DNA of 64,000 nt, taken from positions 24,522,960 to 24,586,959 of the forward strand of contig NC_092563.1 in assembly GCF_037975245.1 (NCBI RefSeq), written 5' to 3'. The position numbers and the translations under genes are program-made. The DNA comes from Apostichopus japonicus (Eukaryota > Echinodermata > Holothuroidea > Aspidochirotida > Stichopodidae). Position 1 is the stretch's first letter, and every line of letters begins with the position of its first letter. This document shows positions 39,801 through 51,800 of this stretch, in pieces. The notes beneath the pieces are model-generated. The model saw only the letters and a list, made by a program, of their open reading frames with translations, was not told the DNA's origin and did not search any database.

Positions 39801-42800
39801 GTAGAAATAAGGCACTGGCAATTGTTCTGCCAGTAGACATTAAGAATATAAAAACAGGGTCACAGCTAACAATCGAGAATCAAAGAAACCGCATGATTTA
39901 TGTACCTACTGTACAACGTGAAAGTCCTGTATAACTGCTTATCTATCAGCAAGTGTTATGAGGCTGCTTTCAGCTGCACAGTAAATATATAAAAAGTGTT
40001 ATTCAGAAAACTTGATTTTAGCCAGGAGATAGTTTAAGCACTCGCTTATTTTTTTAGCCGAAGGTTTAATTTGTGGAAGTCTAGGCCTAGACATCACTTT
40101 GGAGCCATTCACCAGTTGGCATATACTTCAACAAATCTAAATGTCACATAGTCATTAGAGCCTGTTGTTTTCAATCTCTTCTATGAAATGTATCCTTTTT
40201 AGTTTTCTTTGGGTAGGTGTAGAAATTGTTTTACATTTATTAAGTTTGTAACATTATTTTATTTAAAATTATCATAGGTTTCACATGATTGTCGGTAGTG
40301 GTTAAATTTACAACGAAGATAAGAAAAGAAGAAAAAGTGAAACAGATACCTCCTTTGGTTTTTGTTGCCATATTATGGTAAAGAGTTTATGAACAAAGTG
40401 TTGTAAACAAATATCTTTCCTATCATTTTAATAATTTACTGCTTCTCCCCCTCCCCTCTCATCTCTGATTAACAGTTGATACAACACCACCAGTTTGTGC
40501 GGACTTGCCAGGCCCAATAGTCGAAGTGGTTGAACTTGGTACTACAGGAGCAGTGTTGTTTTGGACACCACCCTCCTGTACCGACCCCCCTGGCGCAGCC
40601 TTCATCTTTTCCTCGACAGCCTCACCAGGAGACTTCTTTCCCGTCGGAGCAAGAATTGTCGAGTACATTTGTCAAGATAGTGCTGGTCTGACAACTACAT
40701 GCACTTTCCCAGTTACTGTAACCACCGGTAAATATCCGAACATGACGTACTTTGTAAGAATATGTGAAAAGGTGAACACAAAGAAACCGAAAAGGAACGA
40801 TTGTGTTAAACTCTTGCTTTGCCTTTAATTGCTTGTTTAGAGGAAAAGTCATGCATCGTCAAAGAGGTTTCCATTTGATTTTTGGAAGAAGAATAAGAAG
40901 AATCAATCCTGTCGTTCTGTAAGTTCTAAAATGGAGGAGTAGATGGAGGCTTTTCCTCAACTTCCAAAAATGAAAGTACAAATGCAATAGCGACAAAAAA
41001 CTGAATAGACCCTTCATCAACCGAAAAGTGATTTTGAAATATTTTACGTTTCTCATCTTTTTAAAGTGGACACGACACCACCTACAGTGGTGTGTACTGA
41101 AGACGTTGCGGTTACGTTGGAGCTGGGAGATGCAGGCAGGATGGTTAGCTGGGTGGAGCCAACAGCTACTGATATCTCCAATGTTGCGTCGCTTCAATCT
41201 AGGTCCCATGCGGTGGGGACTTTCTTCACCGATCCATCCACGACAGTTTCCTATATCTTCATCGATTCAACAGGAAATACTGCTACTTGTTCGTTTTGTG
41301 TGAGGTTGCAATTTGGTAAGTGCTTTGTTCTCTGATTGGATGTTGGCATGTATATGTATACGGCATGTACATATACATGTATATGTATATGGCATATACA
41401 TATATATATATATATATATATACATGTTTATGTATATGTATATGTAAGTGTGTTATTCTCTAATTGGATGTTGACATGTATATGTTTATGTATATACATG
41501 CATATTTATATGTATTGGATGTTGACATGTATATATATATGTATATGGCATATACATGTATATGTATACGGCATATACCTATACATGTTTATGTATATGT
41601 AAGTGCGTTGTTCTCTAATTGGATGTTGACATGTATATGTTTATGTATATACATGCATATTTATATGTATTGGATGTTGACATGTATATATGTATATGGC
41701 ATATACATGTATATGTATACGGCATATACCTATACATGTTTATGTATATGTAAGTGCGTTGTTCTCTAATTGGATGTTGACATGTATATGTTTATGTTTA
41801 TACATGTTTATTTATATGTATTGGATGTTGACATGTATATGTAAATATGTATGCAACACCATGCACACACTGAAAACAGGCTATTTCTGACATGCCCAGA
41901 TCTGATGTTCCACCTTCCCTGATTATATTGCAACTTGGACGGCACATTCACCAAACGTTAAGTTTTATCAGTTTGAGTTACACGTTTGGTACTGTTACAG
42001 CATAAACCAGCCAAATTTAAGCACATCGAAACTGAAGTACTTTAATAAGCTACATTCCCCTTATCTATACTTCATCTCTGTATCATATATGTTAGTACTA
42101 TGAAAGTGGCAAGCTTGACTTTATTTTAACCAAATACGATTTATCCAGATTTCTAATTTATATCCGGACAACCTCTGATCCAGACATGTTTTGATCACCG
42201 TACTGTACTATAAATGCAAATCACGTGAATAAATGATGGAAAGAAAAAAAAAAGGATCACAATACAAAATAGCATAATGCACCCAGTGTATACGTCTCTG
42301 CTTGAAAACCCCAAAAGATATGCAAAATAGTTTTTAGGTAATGACGCAGGAATCTCCTACCCTACTACGATGCATCGCAGCCGAGTACAGATCGACTGAC
42401 CATGTTAATTTATAAGTCTGTTTTGGTTTGTTTTCTTCACTCAGTGGACACCACAGACCCGCAGATTGATTGTCCTGTTCTAGGCCCGGTAGTGGTTGAA
42501 ATTCTCTCTGGAGGTACAACAGTTACATGGCTCCCAGTCACGGCGACGGATTTATCACCGACCACAGTGTCCTGCACACACAATCCTGGTGATTTCTTTA
42601 TCACTGGCGTTACTTCAGTCACATGTACAGCTATTGACGACTTTGGGAATCTTAACCAGTGTACATTCGATGTGGAAGTGAGAGAAGGCAAGTTGAATGA
42701 CGACTCAATTTAAGCAAGCCGTGTAGAAAATAAATTAATTCATGTTGTAGTAGGTAGATTGGACAGTCCGTCTTGATACAGCCTGTCAAATCCTTAAATG

Positions 42801-45800
42801 TCACTAAACGAAAGTCAAGGGTTAAAATTACTCGCAACGGTATTTTTAACCTGTTAATAATATTAGTTAAAATAAAATAAAACTGTTAGCAAACTGCTTA
42901 TCCACTAGATAGCCTGTGTAGGAGAATGTGTAAAAGTAAGTTGGCCTGACGTTTCGATCATAGCACGGTCTTCTTCAAAGGCTAAATGACAAGTGACAGT
43001 AACAGAAGGGACAAAAACACACACAGAATACAGACAGGTTAATGAACATGGTGAACACAAAGAGATAGATGTAAGGGGATTAGTAGACAAGGGATGGAGA
43101 GAAGAAAGAAATTAAAGAAAGAAATATTAGTTAAAAGCTTGTTGCTTGTGGTGGCAATGTTGAGATCGAGAAACAAACAAGATCATTTTGTTAATTCCTT
43201 AATTACATGTTTAATATCTTGTGTCTTTTTGTCTGAATACTTTCTCATGAAAAACAATATTAAACACTCAGGTCAGACCTAGGATATTTAGAGTAGGTCT
43301 GACAATGAGGTACCCAGTCACTTGGATTTCACATACAATCCCTGGATTATCCAAAATGATTTCAAGTTTACCTGTTTGGTCTTCCATTTCGTAGAGAAAG
43401 CTTTAACTGATAATAGTTCCTTAAAGTAATTAATGATAGAATAATAAAAAATATATTTATATTTATATCATTTCTTGTCTTTATCATTTCTCAGTGGATT
43501 CAATACCACCAGTGGTAACATGTCCACCAGACGTTAGTTCTGTGATTGAAATCGGCACTGGACCAACGACAATCAATCTTCCAATACCTACGGTGTCTGA
43601 CAACTCACTGATGGTGCCTACCTTGGTGACACGGTCACCACCTGGAAACATTTTTGCTGTTGGTGTGACACCAGTCACATTTACTTACCGAGACCTGGCT
43701 GGAAATGTCAATTCCTGTACATTCACAGTAACAGTCACAGAAGGTAAGGAAGATAGGCACATGTCACACTCAAATTTTGCAGTGGGTATGTGTCCCCATA
43801 TTGTTCACTTAATAGCATACCGATGTCATAAAGGTAACGATGTCATGGCAGAAAGTGCCGACCTTTGGTCACGTGATCAATTTTGTTCGCGCAATATTGT
43901 TGTTTACCCTCGTGAAACACTCTAATACCGACAGAATTCTTACCGACTGGATGATTGAAGTATGCCTCGATAACATAATTCTGCTCTGGGTAGTCCTAAC
44001 TCCCATCATCAATTCATCAATGAACTATTTTTGGGTTGAGAACTTGTGGAATAAGCTGCCCTAAGAAAGGATGGCAAAAATTGCATGAAGGGTTTTTGAA
44101 AGTATTTCGGTGGGAGTCTGAGACTCAGAGAGCATTTAAGTTGTAATAAAACTGCTCACATTCCCAAAATGCAGGCCATTGTACAGTGTGCGCTGCATTT
44201 TCGCACCCAAAGAGTGATCTACAAGATACCAGCAATGCTTGCGTGATTTGAATCAATGTTTCCCTTACTTGGTATCTTATGCGCAGTCGTACAGGACCTA
44301 TAAAGTTGGCATACAAGCATATTTTGAACCACTCACTGTACTATCGGTAGAGCCAATTCATCTCTTACACCAAATTCAATCAGACTATAGAAGCATGCTA
44401 TATGTTTATACATACTTGAGATAGTTTTGTCTTTAGAAGTTCAATTATGTTTCCTGTATTCAATTTTTTTACAATCATAATTTACAAGTGGTATATTACT
44501 AAATTCCCAAAATTTTGTAACAAGATTTTCATCACTATTGCGGTACTCAACCTTCCAGAAAACAATTTTATTTATTATTTTCTTGATTATTTATTGATTG
44601 ATTTATTGATTGATTGATCAATTGGTTTTTTGTTTGTTTGTTTATTTATTGCTAAGACATCTCATATTTTGTCTCTTTATCAATAAAATATCTCTTGAAG
44701 AAAAAGTTGAGATGTACCCTAATATTTTATGGTGTCAATTCTTTTATAGCCTTTAGAGAAATGACACTTTATTTCTACTCATCATGCAGCCGAACAGACC
44801 TATTTTTATATCATCAATAACAGCCCATCTTTAGATTTTTAATTAGCTCATATTTTTTGATATATGATCTGCAATGGTGAAGGTTTTGTATTTCATTTCA
44901 GTGGATACTCTCGATCCAATTATATCGGGTTGCCCTGCGGACATCACCGAGACAACTTCGCTTGAGTTGAGAGAATGTCGGGCATCTTGGCCGGAGCCAC
45001 AAGTCTCCGATAATTCTGGGGTGGTTACCATCTTTGATCAAAGTCATTTTCCGAATAGTGTCTTCGATGAAGGAGTCACCATTGTCACATACACATACAG
45101 TGATCCTACCGGAAACCTGGCCGAATGTTCATTCTCTGTGACCTGCACCCCAGGTAGGAACATTCTGTGTATTATAGGCATTGAAGACTCGCCCCAAACC
45201 ATGTGCAGCCATCTGAAAAAGTTAAATTTCTGTTGCTTGCAAGGGACGTTTTGTTCGTGTCGCTACAAAATGCAGACAGTAATGAAATGTGATACCTTAA
45301 TTGCTATCTTTAGCTGGACCTGAGATGTTCATCGCTGTATAGTTTGTATACTGTGCTGTGGGTAATGACCACAGCTGTATGTACTGACTGTACACTAGCG
45401 TCTAATTACCAAAGGTAGCAAGCTGTGTGTGTATTTTCTGGGATCGATGATGGTGTTTAACACTTCTGTTTCACCTCATTCGAAACTAGGTCAAATAACC
45501 GGCATTAGACGTTTCTTTTTGCACGAGTCTTCACACTCTTTAAATACTGCATTGGATAAAGTCTTTTCATTGGCCCAGTAGTTTGATATCTATATCAAAG
45601 CCAGCAAATTAATTGGACGACAGAGGATCTGAAATCCATTTGTTAGCGAATCTACCGCGTGAAAACTGTAAAAAATAGAACCTATGATGATTATGAGTAA
45701 TAGTAATTAGAAAGAGTCTTACTATAAATTATTTTGCCATGTGATGACAAACTTCTATAGATAACTCAGATTCTACTAATTATACTAAGTCACAATCTAA

Positions 45801-48800
45801 TCAGCTAAATTCTGCTTCTATATCTCTGTTTTTTTTCTTTCCTTTCTTTTTTTTTCTTTCTTTGGGGGGGTGGTGAGGGGGTGGGGTTCAGGACCTTCGA
45901 CTCAGCGATGTCTCTTTTTTTCTGATATATTTTGGGGGTTCTAATAGAATTCTTCTTTTATCTTAGTCAGAAGTTGGGAATGGTGCAAAGTCACTTTATA
46001 ATTTTGCAAAAGTTTAAGGGAGCTATTTTTGCATTTTTTTATTTCAGTGGACGAAGTACCGCCAATTGTAACCTGTCCACCAACGTTTCAGTTACAGACA
46101 TCATTAGAGGTACCATTTTGCACAGTTAATAATTTACCAGAGGCTCAAGCTACGGACAACTCAGGCACTGTGTTTGTGGTCAGTCAAAACCCTCCTGCCA
46201 CAACTACACAGTATAATGTTGGTGACACCACTGTGACCATCACATTCCAGGATCCTTCTGGTAACCAAGGTTTCTGCACATTCACTGTCCGTTGTATAGA
46301 AGGTGAGTATATTAAAAAATGTACAGAGCTGGCCTTAAGCATCTAAGGTAGGCCATGAATCATTAGTGCTTAGTTAAATAGTCAACTCTATAATAAATGC
46401 TGTTCTTTTTGTTTTTAATTACAGTGGATGAAGTACAGCCAATTGTGACCTGTCCACCAACCTTTCAGTCACAGACATCATTAGAGGTACCATTTTGCAC
46501 AGTTAATAATTTACCAGAGGCTCAAGCTACGGACAACTCAGGCACTGTGTTTGTGGTCAGTCAAATCCCTCCTGACACAACTACACAGTATAATGTTGGT
46601 GACACCACTGTGACCTTCACATACCAGGATCCTTCTGGTAACCAAGGTTCCTGCACATTCACTGTCCGTTGTATAGAAGGTTAGTGTATTCTCATATGTA
46701 CAGAGCTGGCTTTAAGTAAAGTATATGTCATGAACCTATGATTAATACTTTATTTCAATTCAATAAGGTCTTTTTTATCAGTACTGTATAAAACCTGTGT
46801 TTTAAACTTCCATCCTGATTTACATGCATACCCAATCCCAGCTTGTACTTGGAGCATGGTCATTTCATTACCTGCTGCAAAATGAATATTGAGTGTTTTT
46901 TTTCTTTTACACTTTATACTGCTTTGTATATGAATTGACCTGGCAAATGTCATAATAAAACCAGTGCTAGGTGTTGAGTGTTTATTTGTTGAGTGTGATG
47001 ATCTAAGTAAAATCCATGTGAATGTTGGGATTTCATTGAAACTGAATCAAAGTGTGACAAACTTAAATATATATCAGAGAAGACACAAACACAGAAATTC
47101 CCATATGATGAAAGTGATCTCCATATGTCAGATTTCATTCACGATTAAATACTCCATGTATTCTTCCAGAGGTGTTGCCCGTTCATTTCCATCACAAGAC
47201 TGCTAAATTGTGATGTTTTGAATTTATTGTTGTGGTTATGTTGATTTGGAGAGATCCTTTGGTCTTTACTCTCCCTTTATGTGCGTTTAAAGGGTATATG
47301 TTGGCACCGCTAGTGTGTGACACTTGGCTTACAGCCAACCAATCAGAATCCTGCATTCTGATTGATAGTCATATCTTTGCATGGTTTGTTTTCTCTACAG
47401 TGGATGATGTCCTCCCGGTCGTGACCTGTCCTCAGGATGTCACTACTGTTGTCATTGAGGGCCTTCCTGGTACAACCGTTACCTTTACCGAGCCCTTAGC
47501 TTCCGATAACTCAGGCACAGCTACCATATCCAGTATCACGCAGCAGTCCAACTCATTCTTCTCAGTCGGTTCCACACCGGTTGTGGTCATTGCTACCGAC
47601 CCATCTGGAAACACTGCTCAATGTACCTTCAACGTTATAGTACAACCAGGTAAAGATTCTATTCTGGTAAAGGGAGAGAAATCATCCTTAAATAAAACAT
47701 CCTTTGTAGGATTTGCAGCAAATCAGTATAACCAGCAGAGTTTTATTTCTCAGCTATCAAGAGAAGCTAAATATGTCTTCAAAGTGACACATGTTGCTCT
47801 AAGTTAGTCACATTAGTGAAAGGTCTTATCTTTTTCGAGTGACTGATGTTACTTTTTTTTAATTCAAATTAGTCAAAATATTCATGTCTTTTCAAGTTAG
47901 GTACCCATGTCACAAGTACTTGTATTATTTCTGTTACTTGTTTCTTATAAAGTTGCTCATGTACTTCCAAGTTAATTCTGTTTGTTACAAATGTTACATT
48001 TTGGCTACTGGGGGGTTCCCCAGCAGTTTTGTAGTGCATTCCAATATGATGTAGTCTGGGTTAAATGCTTTATACATGAATTTAAAAATGTCCTTATCAC
48101 GCCAAACTTTGTACGTTTAATGTTTGATATTTTGCAGGCAATCCATGTGACCCTAACCCATGCAGCAATGGTGGTTTCTGTGCTATTGATAGTCTGTCAG
48201 GGTTTACATGCGTTTGTACAGAGTGCTTCATTGGAACGACTTGCGACATTTGTGAGTAACAGTTATTGAGTTGCCATCTGATTTTATCATTTTTAACTCG
48301 AAGAATCTCTCCTGATGTTTTCTAAATTATTTTACTATTGAAGTGATATGGATGTTATGTAAGGAAACCAATGAAGAATGTCCTTATTGTGAAATGTTAC
48401 AACAAATTTAGAGACATCCTTAGAAATCTTCGGTCACATGCCAAAAGTAAGTTAAAGTTTTCACGTTAGGGAATCTCTGGGGAAGGTAGTCTGACACCTT
48501 CCTGTCAGTATTTCATACATTATCGATAGCTCCTTGAACTATAAGGACACATCACGGGGAATATTCAGCCATATAAATAGGGGAACTTTTAGGAAAAAAC
48601 ATTACTATTGATTAAGACAGTGAACTAGTCAACATCCAAAGAACTTAACTTTGTGTCTTTTTCACATTGAGCTCTAACAGAAGAAGTCCACTTTCTGGCA
48701 AACTGAATGGCCTAAATATGGACACATCAAGCTGTGTCGAAAATTAGCACAACCAAAAATGTTTTTGAGGATTAAGGAAAGAAAATTATTACTTGTATAT

Positions 48801-51800
48801 ATAAGTAAGAAAATATGAATCTGTATTATCTAAAACCATGCAAGATTGAAAAAAAAAATCCTAATTTCCCCACCCCCCCTTCTTTTGTCGTACAGCTGTT
48901 GATGCGTGTGCTAACAACCAATGCCAGAATGGAGGTGCTTGTGTGGCAGCTGAGGGAGCATGTGACCACTACAGGTGTGAATGTCCTCCATGTTTCTCCG
49001 GAGAATTCTGTCAGGACTGTAAGTATAAGCATCTTACTCTACTCTATCAGGAGAGGAATTACTACCACTGGATTTGATTCTGAATGGAGGAGTAGTGGCA
49101 GGGAATGCATAGGGAAGAGAAGGAAGGGTTGGATGGAAAATCAAATTTGATAAAACAAATGGGAAAAAAAAGGGTCAACCACAAAAATCATTTAAGGTTT
49201 ATGTCAATGCTATAATTGCAGATTATTTACTTTGAAATTTATTTATGGGGCTGAGCTGCAGTTGTTAATCCATACTTTCAGTCAGATGTAGTTGATAAAT
49301 ATCTTTTTCTGATATGCAGATTAGATCAAACTGTACATCAGGTTCATCTCCTACAAAATGTGTAGTAGCCGTAGGCAAGATAGAGATCCTGTTTTGGTTA
49401 CGAGATGTGAGAGAACTTCTTAAGGTTCCAAACAAACATATTGCTTGAAACCTTGAAACACAATCATTTGTTTAAAGTTTACTCTTATGAGAAGAAGGTG
49501 AATTTCTTAAGGTTCCAAACAAACATATTGCTTGAAACACAATCATTTGTTCAAAGTTCACTCTTAATTGTAATGCCACCATCAGAGGCCTTCTGATTCC
49601 TTAACAAGACATCCACTCAGTCTAATTATTACGTGCACATTGTCAAGATCATTTTGGTGCAAGACATCCAATGAGATGAAATTTTGGAAACTTTTAGTAA
49701 TTGTCTCCTTTTAGTGATAATATGAGAGTATTAAGGATGATACATGGCAGCCATATAACTGCCCTCGTTTACTTTTTTCCTGTCATATTTTTAGTCTGTG
49801 AAGCCTGTTAGAAGTATGGTTAAAAACTTGTACGCTTTTCTTTTTTTTAATTTTAGTCCGAGATGCCTGTGAGAATCATCAGTGTCAAGGTGGTTCTACA
49901 TGTTGTCCGGACAACAATTGTTTGTCCTACAGCTGCCAGTGTGCGCCATGCTTTGATGGGCCATACTGTGAAACTGGTGAGTTGTGCTTGGCTAGAACTG
50001 CTCTCCGCATGGCTTGTAGATCCATGACTTGGACCTCCCATCCCTTCCCCTCTCCTTCCCTCCCCTCCCCTCCCCTCTCCTCCCCTCCTTTCCTTTCTCC
50101 TCCCCTCCCCTCCCCTACCTAAATTGGTACTTAGAACTAGAGCTAGTTTAGACTGTGACAGTCTTGCTGTTGACAAAAAATAATATATAGCCTAATCAAT
50201 CCATCCTTGTCTGCATATAAATGACTGGAAAATCCCAAGACCCACCGAAAATGTTTTACGAGCCATTTTAGGGTCACACCCGATACTTATATATCGCATA
50301 TCGTTGGCTAATGTTTAAGATGATTAACCACTCTTCTCTTTTTTTTACTACTGTGAAACTTCTGTTTATTTCTTATCTCATTTTGGGGTCAAGCCCATCC
50401 TTATTTAATACAATTCTCCATCATTGATTTTATTTTTTTTTGCTTAAATATATTTCCTCCTGTTTCTTATTCGCAGAAATAAACTCGTGCGAGATTCATA
50501 ATTGTCAAAACAATGCCCAGTGCGTCCCAGATTTACTTGGTGATTGTTCAGGGTACACATGTTCTTGTACTGGATGCTTCACTGGTGAATTATGTACTGA
50601 AGGTAAGATTTCATGATTTTGATTAATATGCAAAAGAAAAGAAAAACTTTAAAAAGAAAAGGAAAAAAAAGGAAAACATATATAAATAGAAAAAGCCATG
50701 GTATATATTGTTATCAGTTTCTGTGACCAAAGTTAAGGTGAAAGTTATGTTTGCAACATATGTTGTATCTTGAAAGAGAGGGTACATTAAATGGATAACA
50801 GTGTCATAATATATTTAGATGTTAACATAATTTTAGGCATATGACATCACAACCACTTTTCTCTCACAACAAAAGCCTTTAAAATGACTTATTCAATTTA
50901 TTTTGTCTTTAATAATTTTTTTTTATTCAATTTATTTTACTCATTTTAATATTCATCAAATGTTTATTCATTTTAGTGATGAATGCCTGTCAGCCAAACC
51001 CATGCTTAAATGGTGGTTTCTGTTCACCCGATGCTGTGGACTGCTATCGTTACAATTGTAGGTGCAACGGCTGCTTTACTGGAACTCGTTGTGAAATTGG
51101 TTAGTAATTTGGCATTTGCCTTTCAAACTTTCAACACTCAAACACTTTAACTTAGAAAAAAAAAATTATGTATGTTTCGGCCTTTTTAAGAAGAGTATTA
51201 ATCAAATAGAAATGTAACTGTTCAGTTCATAAATTGAATAAAAATAAAAAATGCAACGTTAGACCAAGATTTTATCATAAAAATAAGCATTAGTAGAAAT
51301 GCCATTTTAAATGGAATTAAGTATGTTATGTAGTTTTATTGAAATGTTTTGCTTTACTTTAAATTAAGTTGATAGTTATATTTTTGATAAGTTAGCAGTT
51401 TTAGAAAATTGATCTGTTTTTAAAAACACTTGAGATTGATGATCACGAATCAGATGTTTTGTTTGTATTATTAGCCAGTTATCATTCCTTTTAAAAAAAC
51501 AAAACTTGTTGGTTATTAAATTAATATCTTATGATCTTTTTAATGTATACATTGTTTGTAAAGTTACTCCAAAGATATTAAAGTGAAACTAAAATGTACA
51601 AAGTTGACTCAGAAAGTTTGAAAATAACAGATGTCAGTCTGTTAGCTTTTCTTAACTACAATTCTTATGACAGAAGATTGTTACAACATAAAGTTCTAAT
51701 TTGGAAGAGTTCATCATTTCCATTTTTTCTCTTTGACAGCGATTCCTGATCCTTGCTTACCAAACCCTTGTCTTAATGGTGGCATCTGCACCAATGTCGG

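Noticed and set aside
40859-41303. Open frames on both strands over exon 29
   Set aside because: They are shadow frames of HYR 27, whose own frame fits the repeat and splice sites.
41336-41890. Long Y/M/C-rich forward open frames
   Set aside because: They are TA-rich tandem array sequence beginning after the exon 29 donor; low complexity, not a protein family.
44017-44063. A short V-E-N-L-W-N-K-L-P frame resembling a LINE reverse-transcriptase end
   Set aside because: Only about nine residues fit and the frame stops at once; too little to call.
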